From the IMG/VR virus record IMGVR_UViG_3300025379_000009, positions 1 to 62,782 of that record: DNA of 62,782 bases. One strand, written 5' to 3'. A program made the translations under genes and the position numbers. The DNA comes from a virus. The notes under the pieces were generated by a model that saw nothing but the letters and a program-made list of their open reading frames with translations, was not told where the DNA came from and searched no databases. Shown here piece by piece: positions 16,342-28,000 of the stretch. Within the stretch, counting starts at the first letter, position 1, and every line of letters starts with the position of its first letter.

Positions 16342-18176
16342 GCATATTCAAGTATACCCTTCCGTCGGGAGCTACATTTCAAATGAATGCACCCACAGGT
16401 ACCACGCAGGCCCAGGCTGATGTGATCTTTTATGGTCAGGTGGCCGCCGGAACCTTTGTGGGCTACAGTGCCGGACAAACTTTGACCAGCGCCACATCAA
16501 ATTTGACCAAGTTTGCCCTGAGCCGACTAGATCGCGGCACAGCTGGAGTAGATGAGCGAGCCGTGTTGGCCATAGTCAATAACATACCCACTATTTCAGG
16601 TATACCCGATCTAGTCGGTGTGCCTTTGACCAATGCCATCAGCCAGGCTGACATAGTGCAGGTCAACAGTGGAGCACAGGCCATTGGTCCCTTGAACGAA
16701 TCACAGGTACAAGGACTCATGGCTCAGGTGGTAAATCTTGTTGGACAGTCGGCCAACGTGGCCACCAATGATCGTGGTGCTGGCCAGTATGGCTTATTTT
16801 GCCAACAGCTGGAACAGGCCGGCTATGTCAAACCCGGGACCTACCAGCGTTTTATTTTTGGGCAAATGAATTTGATAGATGTGTTGAATGTAGCATCTAT
16901 CTGGACCGGCTTCAATGGTATCTATAGTCTTAACGATTTTCTCAACAGCACCGACGCACAAAACAGTGCCTTCCAGAGCTTGATGCAAAACAGCTACAAC
17001 AGCCTTTTAGCAGCAGGTGTAATCACGCCCACTCCAACTAGCGCAATCACAGCCAATCAAGGCACTGTGTATACCAACAGTGGACTTCAAACCATCAATG
17101 CGCTCAGTGTAGCCACTGGTGCCAGTATATCAGTGTCATCAGACGTGGCCGCATCGTTGGCCGGAACGCCCCTGGCTGATCTTTTGAGTACGTCAGTGGT
17201 CAACACCAGCACCATCAGTTCTGGAGCCACAGGAACCTTGGCCACAGCGGCAGCTGGCCTGTCCGGATCAACCAACACTGCTGTTAATGCAGCCATTGGA
17301 GCCTTGATCAACAACGGAGCTACCTTTGGCACAGCGGCCACCGCTGCCTGGTCAAGACTGGGTAATGTGTCCTTGGGATCCATTGGCAACACCGTGTCAA
17401 AAGGTCTTTCCTCCTTGGAAAATCTCAGTCTATCCAGTATCGAAGGCGGTATCAAAAATCTAGGAACCGGAGCAGAGAACTTGATAAAAAATGGCTACAG
17501 TGGCCTGTCAGGTGCCTTGAACAATCTACCTGGAAGTCTATCAGGTCTATCCAGCAGTCTCAATATCATGGGCAAATCCAGCAGTTTTGCCACCTTGTTT
17601 AGCAATCCTCTAGGTGGACTAAACAATCTAGGCGGTTTCAATGTTAGTAGCTTGGGTCTAAACAATCTAGGCGGATTAGGCACCAATCTGGGTAATCTAG
17701 GCAATCTGGGCACCATAAACAATTTAACTAGTATTACCAATCTGGGCAGTCTTACCAATCTCAGTGGCAGTTTAGGTGGACTTACAAAAAATCTTGGCAG
17801 CCTAACCAGTATACCTGGACTAGGTAGTATCGGTTCACTCACTGGCAGCCTGGGTAGTCTAGGCAGTATCGGCAATCTCGGCAGTCTGGGTAATCTAGGT
17901 AGTTTAGGCAGTGTTGGTGGCTTGTTTGGCGGTGGTGGTGATGAACTGGTGTCTGGAACCAAAGTCGCCGCCGGATTTACCAACACAGTGAATCGCGCCA
18001 CAGTAAATGCCGCTGTGCAACGTATCCTGGGCAGCACCAAGATACCTGTGCCTAAATTTGAATATGCCTCGACTTCAGCTCAAGCGCCAGCCAAAGATGT
18101 ATCGGCTGCACAAGGAATCTTGTCAGGCATATCCAGTTCCAGCAATCAAGGATTTGGTGCTACAGCCACAGGTTAA
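16338..18176 (+). CDS. Virion structural protein, possible peptidoglycan-active domain, Leu-Gly repeat tail
   Basis: 612 residues. The first 60 residues resemble a small baseplate domain (MSIFKYTLPSGATFQMNAP, then FYGQVAAGTFVGYSAGQ). Residues 125-225 (YGLFCQQLEQAGYVKPGTYQ, IWTGFNGIYSLNDFLNS, then a helix with Q-x-L-M-x-x-Y) look like a helical domain I recall from phage tail proteins thought to act on cell wall; no catalytic residue can be assigned. Residues 245-410 are Ala/Ser/Thr-rich. Residues 420-535 are almost entirely (L/I)-G-(S/N) triplets. Because gp5 here lacks lysozyme, this neighbour is the best candidate for cell-wall penetration. Confidence 0.65.
   Translation: MSIFKYTLPSGATFQMNAPTGTTQAQADVIFYGQVAAGTFVGYSAGQTLTSATSNLTKFALSRLDRGTAGVDERAVLAIVNNIPTISGIPDLVGVPLTNAISQADIVQVNSGAQAIGPLNESQVQGLMAQVVNLVGQSANVATNDRGAGQYGLFCQQLEQAGYVKPGTYQRFIFGQMNLIDVLNVASIWTGFNGIYSLNDFLNSTDAQNSAFQSLMQNSYNSLLAAGVITPTPTSAITANQGTVYTNSGLQTINALSVATGASISVSSDVAASLAGTPLADLLSTSVVNTSTISSGATGTLATAAAGLSGSTNTAVNAAIGALINNGATFGTAATAAWSRLGNVSLGSIGNTVSKGLSSLENLSLSSIEGGIKNLGTGAENLIKNGYSGLSGALNNLPGSLSGLSSSLNIMGKSSSFATLFSNPLGGLNNLGGFNVSSLGLNNLGGLGTNLGNLGNLGTINNLTSITNLGSLTNLSGSLGGLTKNLGSLTSIPGLGSIGSLTGSLGSLGSIGNLGSLGNLGSLGSVGGLFGGGGDELVSGTKVAAGFTNTVNRATVNAAVQRILGSTKIPVPKFEYASTSAQAPAKDVSAAQGILSGISSSSNQGFGATATG
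17598..17943 (+). repeat. Degenerate tandem 9-nt repeat encoding LGS/LGN triplets
   Basis: Roughly forty degenerate copies of a CTxGGxAGT / CTxGGxAAT unit encode a Gly-Leu-Ser/Asn tract in the structural protein. Copies differ mostly at third positions. Such a tract could form a glycine-rich stacked fold or a flexible tether, and is prone to length change by slippage. Confidence 0.85.
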
Positions 18177-18184
18177 ATACAATC

Positions 18185-18559
18185 ATGCCAACCTTTATCG
18201 GATTTAACACTATCAATCAGAACAAGCACTTCACAGTGGTGGATTTCAATTTGATCAAGATAGATCTTCTAAACGCATTCAACATACGACAAGGTCAACT
18301 GCCAGGTCGACCTGCTTATGGAACCACCTTGTGGGACAATTTGTTTGAGAATCAAACTCAAGAAACCATGCAGACCATCTATGCCGAAGTACAACGTGTG
18401 GTATCCGGTGATCCTCGTGTGTATCTGAAATCAACCAATATATTTCCGCAAGAAAATGGTGTTCTTATACAGCTAGAATTGACCACAGTCAACAGCACTG
18501 ATGCACAACTGCTGGCATTGTTTTTTGATCAATCGCAGGCCACAGCCAGCTACGTTTAA
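18185..18559 (+). CDS. 25: gp25-like baseplate wedge subunit
   Basis: 124 residues, close to T4 gp25 (132). The family core is visible as LIKIDLLNAFNIRQGQLPGR, TTLWDNLFENQT near 55 and the downstream VYLKSTNIFPQENG strand region. gp25 family proteins (also TssE in type VI secretion) link the wedge to the first sheath disc. It starts 8 nt after the preceding stop. TAAATA at 18174-18179 overlaps that stop but is too close to the ATG to be a convincing promoter. Confidence 0.93.
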   Translation: MPTFIGFNTINQNKHFTVVDFNLIKIDLLNAFNIRQGQLPGRPAYGTTLWDNLFENQTQETMQTIYAEVQRVVSGDPRVYLKSTNIFPQENGVLIQLELTTVNSTDAQLLALFFDQSQATASYV

Positions 18560-18578
18560 CTACCCAGTTTATTTTATC

Positions 18579-18586
18579 CATAAATA
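18579..18586 (+). promoter_or_regulatory. Candidate late promoter before gp6
   Basis: CATAAATA lies 19 nt before ATG 18606 in the only gap (46 bp) between gp25 and gp6; it matches 7 of 8 bases of the T4 late consensus TATAAATA. A weak TTGGAA acts as ribosome site. Confidence 0.6.
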
Positions 18587-18605
18587 ATACAAATTGGAAT
18601 AACAC

Positions 18606-21600
18606 ATGGCCACAACCACAAGACAAACCTACGTTTTTGGAGTCGAGGACTGGAAACGCATCTATCAGACCTATAGAGAAGCTGACTTCCAAAGCTACGA
18701 TTTTGAAACTCTACGCAAGACTTTTGTGGACTACTTGCGCCTATACTACCCTGAAACATTCAATGACTACATTGAAAGTTCTGAATTTATTGCACTCTTG
18801 GATGTCATGGCATTCATGGGTCAAAGCCTTGCGTTCCGTTCCGATCTCAACAACAGAGAAAACTATCTCAGCACAGCAGAACGCCGAGACAGTGTGGTCA
18901 AACTGGCCAACTTGGTCAGTTATACACCCTTGCGTAATACCGAAGCATCGGGTTATCTCAAGGTATTCAGCGTAACAACCACTGAGAATCTTACCGACTA
19001 CAACGGAATCAATCTAGCCAATATCACAGTGAACTGGGCAGACCCTACCAATCTAGACTGGCAGGAACAGTTCAATACTATCATCAACGCTACCTTGGTC
19101 AACACACAACGCTTTGGTCGTCCTGGAGCCGACAAAACAATCCTGGGTGTTGACACACAAGAATACACCATAAACTTGGTACCTGGCTACATTCCAGTGG
19201 TACCTTACACTTCCAACATCAACGGTGTCAACATGCCATTTGAAGCGGTCAGTGCCACAGCGGCCGGTGAGGATTATGTTTATGAACCTCCTCCTCTGCC
19301 CAACGGACAATTCAATATCTTGTTCCGTAATGATCAGCTGGGCTTTGCCAGTGCCAACACTGGATTTTTCTTCCTGTTCAAACAGGGCATTTTGCAAAAT
19401 CAAGATTTTAATTTGACCGAGCGAATTACCAATCGTGCGGTAGACATCAACATCGAAGGCATCAACAACACCGATGTGTGGCTGTATCAGTTGGACAATA
19501 CAGGCAACATTACCAGTTACTGGAAATCAGTACAAAATGTTTATGCAGCAGCCACCGAACAACTGGCCCCTGGCACACAAAATATCTACAGCATAGGTAG
19601 TCGAACCAATGATCAAATTACCTTGAACTTTGGCGACGGCATATTCAGTTCAATTCCGGTGGGCATCTTCCGTACCTATGTGCGGGCATCAAATGGCCTT
19701 ACCTACATAATCAATCCTGCTGAGATGCAGAGTGTGAGCATTCCCATCAGCTATGTCAGTAGAACAGGCAACATCGAAACCATCACCTTTGTTTGTGGAA
19801 TCACGCAACCTGTGACCAATGCCCAGGCCAGAGAAACCATTGCCGAAATCAAACAGCGTGCACCTGCTCAGTACTACACGCAAAATCGCATGGTCAACGG
19901 CGAAGACTATTCAAACTTTCCGTTTACTCAGTACAATAGCATTTTAAAAAGCACAGCGGTAAATCGCGCCAGTATTGGAACCAGCCGCTATCTTGATCTA
20001 GTGGACGGTACTGGCAAGTATTCCAGCACCAGTATTTTTGCTAGCGATGGTGCCCTATACGAAAGCAATACTCGCCCTACTTTCAAATTTAACTACACTA
20101 CCACCAACAACATTTCTGATGTGGTATACAATCAGATCAATCCCTTGTTGGCTCGTGCCGGACTGCAACAATTCTATTATGCTAACTTCAACAGACCCAA
20201 CCTGTCTGCACTGAGTTTGACCTGGCATCAGAGCACAGTCATAACCAATGAGACCACTGGCTATTTCCAAAATAGTCTAGGCAATCCTGTGGCCGTTGGA
20301 TCATTTGCCAGCAATAATGCTCGTTTTATTACACAAGGCAGTCTGGTACAGTTTGGAGCTCCACCCGGCTACTATTTTGACAAAGAAAACAAACTGCAGG
20401 TAGGAAGTCCCACCGGGGCCGACGAAAAGCTGACCATATGGGCCAGCCCAACAGCAGTGTATCTTAGCGGAACAGCCCAAGGCCTGGGTAACTTGCCTTC
20501 AGGCATTGGACCCGTGGTGTTGAATACCTTTGTGCCAACTGGTGCTATTCCTTTGTTGGTTATTCCGGTGTTTGAAACAGATCTAGGAAGCACACTGGAG
20601 CAAACCATTGTAAATCAGATCTATCTTAGTCAAAATTTTGGATTGGGCTACGATAACTTGACAGCCACCTGGTACTTGATTACCCAGCAGAATCTGGCAG
20701 TGGGAGCTGACTACAGCACACAATACGCCCAGAATACATCTGGACAAGGGCTGGATGCAAGCTGGTTGATACAGTGTACCACCAATGGCACCAACTATAC
20801 TGTGCAGAGCCGATCTCTCAATTACTACTTTGGCAGCGTGGCCGAAACCAGATTTTTCTTTTACACAGGCGACCCAATTTACGATAGCCGGACCGGAACA
20901 GTCATCAGAGACTATGTCAATGTCTTGAAGGTAAACAGTCAACCAGACAGCAATCTACCGCTCAATGGCGACAAGGTAATGAACATCATTGACCAACCTG
21001 TGCTGAGTGATGGACTAACAGATGACTTCCAGGTTGAAGTCAGTTTCAGCTACGGCTATGGTGATTCAATTCCATCTAATCCAGATTTTTTCAATGACAT
21101 TGTAGCACCCAATGTTGACTCCAATCACAAACTGGTGTTCTTCCAGGCCACAGTGGACTTTGATAATTTACAACGATATCTCATGCTGAATCCTGGCATA
21201 GTCAACAGCGACTATGCTACCATAGTGGCCATACAGTTGAATCTAAGTCAGTACACCACAGGCCAGGTATTTTATGCTTACCAGGACCAGGTGTTTTATA
21301 TCCTGACTCTAGACAGTTCAGGCAACTACACGTTGACTCCAACCGACACTTATTTGGCACTGACCGGTCGCCAAGGACTGTATTTCCAGTACCGCCACAA
21401 CAGCCCCTTGACCAGCAGAATTGATCCTGGATCTACCAATATCATCGACCTCTATGTTGTGACCAATGATTACTACACTGCCTATACCAACTGGATACAG
21501 GACACTACCGGTACAGTGGTCAACCCAACACCACCTACCATCAATGAGCTGACCACAGCCTATTCGGGTCTACAAAGCTACAAGATGATCAGCGACAACA

Positions 21601-22010
21601 TGATTCTCAACAGTGTGGATTTCCAACCATTGTTTGGTAGCAAGGCAGTGGATTCTCTCAGAGCCACAGTCAAGGTAATACAATCTGCGCAAAGCACTGC
21701 CAGTGTCAGCACAATTAAAAATTTAGTGGTGGCCAACATGAGTGCCTATTTTGATCTACAGAATTGGGACTTTGGTCAGACATTCTATTTTTCAGAACTG
21801 GCCGCCTACATACATCAAAACATTGGCGATGTGGTCAGCAGCGTGGTTCTGGTGCCATTGAATCCACAGAAGAGCTTTGGTGATCTGTATGAAATCCGTT
21901 GTGCGCCCAATCAGATATTTGTCAACGGAGCCACAGTCAACGATGTTGAAGTTATTACCGCTCTAACCAGTACCAATCTACAAACACAACCTGGTAGTGG
22001 AGTAATTTAA
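18606..22010 (+). CDS. 6: gp6-like baseplate wedge subunit
   Basis: 1134 residues (T4 gp6 is 660; marine homologues are larger). The N-terminal block YVFGVEDWKRIYQTYREADF then LLDVMAFMGQSLAFRSDLNN, RENYLSTAERRDSVVKLANL and the later AREtIAEIKQRAP motif are hallmarks of gp6/gpJ. gp6 dimers form the inner ring that ties wedges together and change shape on contraction. The remaining 600 residues are beta-rich insertions. The stop overlaps the giant gene's start (TAATG). Confidence 0.95.
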   Translation: MATTTRQTYVFGVEDWKRIYQTYREADFQSYDFETLRKTFVDYLRLYYPETFNDYIESSEFIALLDVMAFMGQSLAFRSDLNNRENYLSTAERRDSVVKLANLVSYTPLRNTEASGYLKVFSVTTTENLTDYNGINLANITVNWADPTNLDWQEQFNTIINATLVNTQRFGRPGADKTILGVDTQEYTINLVPGYIPVVPYTSNINGVNMPFEAVSATAAGEDYVYEPPPLPNGQFNILFRNDQLGFASANTGFFFLFKQGILQNQDFNLTERITNRAVDINIEGINNTDVWLYQLDNTGNITSYWKSVQNVYAAATEQLAPGTQNIYSIGSRTNDQITLNFGDGIFSSIPVGIFRTYVRASNGLTYIINPAEMQSVSIPISYVSRTGNIETITFVCGITQPVTNAQARETIAEIKQRAPAQYYTQNRMVNGEDYSNFPFTQYNSILKSTAVNRASIGTSRYLDLVDGTGKYSSTSIFASDGALYESNTRPTFKFNYTTTNNISDVVYNQINPLLARAGLQQFYYANFNRPNLSALSLTWHQSTVITNETTGYFQNSLGNPVAVGSFASNNARFITQGSLVQFGAPPGYYFDKENKLQVGSPTGADEKLTIWASPTAVYLSGTAQGLGNLPSGIGPVVLNTFVPTGAIPLLVIPVFETDLGSTLEQTIVNQIYLSQNFGLGYDNLTATWYLITQQNLAVGADYSTQYAQNTSGQGLDASWLIQCTTNGTNYTVQSRSLNYYFGSVAETRFFFYTGDPIYDSRTGTVIRDYVNVLKVNSQPDSNLPLNGDKVMNIIDQPVLSDGLTDDFQVEVSFSYGYGDSIPSNPDFFNDIVAPNVDSNHKLVFFQATVDFDNLQRYLMLNPGIVNSDYATIVAIQLNLSQYTTGQVFYAYQDQVFYILTLDSSGNYTLTPTDTYLALTGRQGLYFQYRHNSPLTSRIDPGSTNIIDLYVVTNDYYTAYTNWIQDTTGTVVNPTPPTINELTTAYSGLQSYKMISDNMILNSVDFQPLFGSKAVDSLRATVKVIQSAQSTASVSTIKNLVVANMSAYFDLQNWDFGQTFYFSELAAYIHQNIGDVVSSVVLVPLNPQKSFGDLYEIRCAPNQIFVNGATVNDVEVITALTSTNLQTQPGSGVI

Positions 22011-25000
22011 TGGCCGCCAATGTACGCTCGGTAGATTTTCTTCCTGAAATATTCCAAACGCCGGTCAATGAACAATTTTTGGCGGCCACACTTGATCAGC
22101 TGATACAAGAACCGGCATTCAAAAAGAGTCAAGGTTTCATCGGTCAACGTGTAGGACCCGGAGTCAATGCCAACGACGGTTATGTGACCGAACCTACAGC
22201 CACCCGTCGCAACTATCAGCTGGAACCGGGTGTGGTACAGGTCAATCCGGCCAACACACATCAGGTAGTTGATGCAATAACCTATCCTGGTATCAATGAT
22301 GCCTTGGCAGTCCAAGGAGCTGATGTGGCCAATCCCAGCAACCTATACAAGAGTGACTACTATGCCTGGGATCCCTTTGTTGATTTTGACAAGTACATAA
22401 ATTATGCCCAGTACTACTGGTTGCCATTTGGACCCTTACCGGTTTCGGTGACCAATGGGGGAGTTGCTACATTAGAAGATTTTACTGTAACACGCAACAA
22501 CGGCTATTACACATTTTCAGGCGTCGCCGGCAATAATCCCAACATAACCTTGGCCCGCGGCGGCAGTTATAACTTTGTGGTGGCTCAGAATGAGCAGGCT
22601 GCTGTACAATATCGTGTGACCAACAACGGAACTGCCAACTGGAATATTGACTATGAAGCCAATCCTAGTCTGACCCTGACACGTGGCAACACCTACACAT
22701 TTAATCTCACACAGTCGGCGCCACTGGCATTTTACATCAAGACCCAAGTGAGTCTTGGTACTGTAAATGTCTACAACTCAGGAGTCAACAATAACGGTGC
22801 TACCACTGGTCTTGTCACGTTTACGGTTCCGCAAGATGCCCCTGATACTCTGTACTATTGCAACGATGTAGAATTTAATCTACAAGGCACATTCAACATT
22901 ATTGATGCCACTCCTGGTACAGGTTCTCAATTTTGGATACAAACAGCTCCAGGAGTGAATGGACTCATTCCTGCCACTCCTAACATCAGCAGCAGAGATG
23001 TGCTGGGTGTAGTCAATAATGGCACCGACCTGGGCACGGTCACTTTTAATACACCAGCAAATACCGCACAGAATTTCTTTTATAACATGCCAGTCATTGG
23101 CCCTGTCGCTAACCAATCTCTGGGTACGGTTGATTTGGTCACTACCTTGCCCTTTGACTCTGTCAATGGACAGACTGTGGCTGATTTCATGTTGGCCAAC
23201 CCTGCAGGCATCGACGGCATTACCAATCTTGACACACGTACCTTGATATTCGCTGGTAGTAATAATGTGGACCCAGCTCTGTACAATGTCTGGCGAATCA
23301 ACTATGTAGATGGTGTTATTAATTTGACTCTGGCGTTCACTGTTGACAATCTTACAAAATGCACCATATTGTTTGGTACCCAGTACGCCAATACCAACTG
23401 GTATAAGAATGCCGACAGTGTATTTGAGCAAATGCCTTTGCTGACGGCCACACAGGATATCCTGTATTATCAGGACAGCACAGATCCTACCATATTTGGC
23501 ACAATAACTCTAGTAGACCAAAACACGTCGACACTGGATATTGATCGCATACTTGGTAGTAAATCTTATACCAGTCCCAACGGTGTGGCTTTTACCAACG
23601 GCATGATAGTCACTTTCAACAGTCCGACTTATCCTGCCAGTTACGAAGGCAACAGTTATTTTGTAGAAGGAGTTGGCACAGCAATCACCCTGTCGCTGAC
23701 AAGAGATTTTATAACTCCTGAGACCTATACCAAAAACGCCACCACCCCATTTTCTAGTTTGCTGTTTGATCAGTCACCATTTGATGGTACATTGAACGCA
23801 CCCTTGGTTCCTGACTATATCACTATCAATCGCTCGGCGATGAATCAGAATCCCTGGAGTCGTAGCAATCGTTGGTTCCACATTGATGTCATCAATGCAT
23901 CTGCCAAGTACAACAATACTGTTCCTGTTTACGACAACGAATTCATCGCACGTAGACCTATCCTGGAATTCCGTGGAGGGTTACGACTGTATGATTTTGG
24001 CACCGATGCTCTGCCACCAGTGAACATTATTAATTTTGATCAGACCGATGCTCTGCACACTGTGAATGGATCCATTGGCTTCAGCACCGACGGTTATACC
24101 CTGCTCAATGGCAGCACAATTATCTTTGCCGGTGATCTAGATCCACTTGTACGCAACAACATTTATCAAGTGCAGTTTATAACACCCGACACTGTGCCGC
24201 CCTTGATTGCCGAACCAGTTATCAATCTAACAGCCGTTGCTTCGGCCTTGCCCGATCAAAATACTGTATGTATAGATGGATCCACACTGCAGGGCATCAG
24301 TTTTAGATATGATGGAACTGAGTGGGTCAAGTGCCAACAAAAAACCAGTGTAAATCAGCCACCAAAGTTTGATGTGTACGACACCAATGGATACAGTTTT
24401 GGAAATCAAGACATTTATCCCAGCTCGACCTTTACCGGCAGTCCACTTTTCAGCTATGCCATCGGCAATGGTGCTACGGATGCTGTTTTAGGATTTCCAT
24501 TGGTCTATCTCAATCTGACCAACATAGGTGACATCAAGTTTGAGAACAATCTTTACAACGACACCTTCAACTACACCATTGACAATGTAGGATACACTAC
24601 CAACATCAGCACAGGATTTGTTTACGAATACTCAAATCGTGTGACCTTCAAAAAGGACATTGGTTGGCAACCAGCAGTGACACAGAGTCAGATACGCCAG
24701 CAGTTCCAGTTTACCTACGATGGTTCTCCTTTGCAGTTGGACATAGCAGTCAACACCAATACCGTGGTGCCGGCTGTGCAGATATTTGTCAATGCCACGT
24801 TCCAAGAAAGCTACAATTACACTGTAACTACAACTGCTACGACCACAACCATTACCTTGCTGACCACTTATGTGCCAGGTGACTTGATTGAAGTACAGGT
24901 CCTAAGTGATCAAACCAGTAGTGTAGGATTTTATCAGGTACCGGTTAATCTTGAAAACAATCCATTCAACGGCAATAGCCAATATTTTACATTGGGCACT

Positions 25001-28000
25001 GCACGCAATCACTACAGCACCATAGCTGAAAACTTGATCGGTCTTGAAGGACCTGTAATTGGACCCAACAACACTAGAGACCTAGGCAATATTATTCCGT
25101 ACGGTCTGCAGATCTTACAACAAAGTGCTCCGTTGACCTTGGCCGGTTATTTTTTACGCAATGAACAGTTCAATATTTTTGAAAGCCTTGATTACAACAG
25201 TCGCGAATATATCAAATTCAAATCACAGTTGCTCAATACCGTGATCACCAACGACTGGGGCAATCAAACTGTACCAGAAATTTTAGACAGTGCCATGCTG
25301 TTGATGAATGCTGGCGACACCAAACTGAGTCCATTCTATTGGTCAGACATGTTGCCATCCGGCAAAGTTTATGCTTCCAATACCTATACGGTCACAGCCA
25401 TCACAACCAACCAATTCAACACAGTACAAACTTATAATTTTACTGAATCAAATTATCTAGGACTCCTGGTCTATCTAAACGGTCGTTTGTTGACTCGTAA
25501 CTATGACTATGTGGTTGGTACAGATACACCAACCTTGACTGTGTTAATTCCTCTCAACGTGGGCGATACGGTCACGATCAATGAATACAACGACACAACC
25601 GGCAACTATGTCCCCAACACACCGACCAAGTTGGGTTTATATCCCAAGTTCCGTCCTGAGCTTTATCTAGATTCAGACTACATCAATCCAACTTTTGTTA
25701 TCCAAGGACACGATGGCAGCACCACCGTGGCCTTTGGTGACATTCGCGATCAGGTCTTGTTGGAATTTGAAACCAGAATTTATGATAATTTGAAAAATGA
25801 TGGCAATCCTGTGCCGCTTACAGCTGAGGATGTGATTCCTGGCTACTTCAGGACCACTGACTACAGCAACACCACCATCACCCAGATCTTGGGCGAAGAT
25901 TTCCTCAGCTGGGTTGGCTACAACAAGTTGGATTATACTGCCCAGGATTACTTGGCCAACAATCCATTTACCTACAACTATACCGGTGATGGTATTAGAC
26001 TTGTCAACGGTCAAATCAGCAACATCAATGAAACAGCTCTGACACAAGGTGCCTGGCGCGGAATTTATAGATATTTTTACGACACATTTACACCCAATCT
26101 CACACCATGGGAAATGCTGGGATTCAGTGAGCAACCAGTCTGGTGGACCGATCGCTATGGTCCTGTACCTTATACCAGTGACAACCTGGTGCTGTGGGGT
26201 GACCTCGAAGTCGGGTATGTGGCGGATCCTGTAGCTCCTTATGTAGATCCACGCTATGTACGGCCAGGCCTGACCAATGTTATTCCGGTTGATGAGCAAG
26301 GACAACTGCTACCGCCTTTGGAAAGCGTGGTCGGCGTGTATGATCCCAACAATTTCAAACGCAGCTGGAAAGTTGGCGACGGCGGCCCTGTAGAAGCTTC
26401 TTGGTGGATGAGCTCCAGCTATCCATTTGCTATCATGCGACTGCTGGCCCTGACACGCCCGGCAGAATTCTTCAGTCTGTTTGCCGATAGAGATCTCTAC
26501 AGATATAACACTGAACTAGAACAGTATCTTTACAATGGACGCTATAGACTAGATGGTAGTGGTCTACAAATCTACGGCAATGGTGTGAGCAAGGCCAGTT
26601 TTATCAACTGGATCGTAGACTTCAATCAACAGCGCGGACTCAACAGCACTAATATTTTGAGCACTGATCTGGCCAACCTGGATGTTCGCCTGTGCTATAG
26701 AATGGCAGCTTGGACAGCCGATAACTATCTCAAGATCGCCTTGGAAAAATCCAGTCCGGAGAGTCAGAATCAAAGTCTGTACATTCCGCCCGAAAGCTAT
26801 AATCTCCTGGTCTACAAAGATCAACCTTATGGACGTATAACCTACAGTTCAGTAATAGTTGAAACAGTTGCTGGTGGCTATGCTGTATACGGCTATAGTG
26901 GATATGATCCCTATTTCCCTATACAGGTCAGTTTGCCCAATGGCATACTACAAACTATATCAGCTGGCGGTGCTACTGTTTCAGTACCGGCACAGTATTC
27001 AAACTCAGTAGCCTACATACCGTATGGCTATGTGTTCTCTAATGCAACCATGGTAGTCGACTTCCTGCTCAGCTACGGCCAGTATCTTTCCAATCAAGGA
27101 TTTACATTCACCCAGATTGAAAATGGACTGATCATAAACTGGAACCAAATGGCTCAGGAATTCTTGTATTATGCAGAACAGGGCTGGAGCGAAGGCACTA
27201 TTATCAATCTAAATCCCAGCGCAACTAGACTGACTGTGTATCAAGTTGGATCGGTAGTAGACGACATCATAAGTTACAGTTTGGCCAATCAGCTGTTGGA
27301 TCAAAATCGTCAGACCTTTGCCACACGAGATCTAGTGATACAACGCTCGGGCGATACATTTACTATCCAACCTGCACCCAGCACATCACAAACCATTAGT
27401 TTCTTAGATTTAAAGTTTACTGATTATGAAAACATGATCGTATTTGATAATGTGGACATATTCAATGATCTTATCTATGATCCTATCACTGCAGCCCGCC
27501 AAAATCGCCTGTACCTGGAAGCATTTAACAGCACCCAATGGGACGGTACTCTCAATGCCAAAGGGTTCATACTGAACTACAATAACGTTGAGCCTTGGTC
27601 TAGCACACAACGCTATACCAAGGGTGAAATTGTACGTTACAAAAACAACTACTGGCAGGCTGCCGGCCTAGTACAGCCCAAGACACAGTTTGACTACAAT
27701 GACTGGTACAAGAGCAACTACGCCATGATTGATCAAGGCCTATTGCCCAACTTGGCCAACAAGGCCGATCAGTTGGCCAATACCTACAGCACACAAACAG
27801 CCAATCTCAACAGCGACAACGACCTCCTGGCCTATAACCTGATTGGCTTCCAGCCACGCCAGTACATGGTTGATCTTGAGCTGGATGACGTAAGCCAGAT
27901 CAATCTGTATCAGCAGTTCATCAAGACCAAGGGTAGCCTGCGTGCCGCCGAACTATTAACTCGCGTGAATCTTGGCAAGGAAACAGGACAGTACAACATC

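Noticed and set aside
17598-17943. CRISPR-like array
   Set aside because: The short 9-nt units are contiguous, coding, and without spacers.
17495-18040. 181-residue minus-strand ORF rich in PRLPRLP
   Set aside because: It is the reverse reading of the Leu-Gly repeat tract; the pattern follows automatically from the repeat.
18174-18180. TAAATAC as a late promoter for gp25
   Set aside because: It overlaps the previous stop codon and ends 4 nt before the ATG, so there is no room for a leader or ribosome site.
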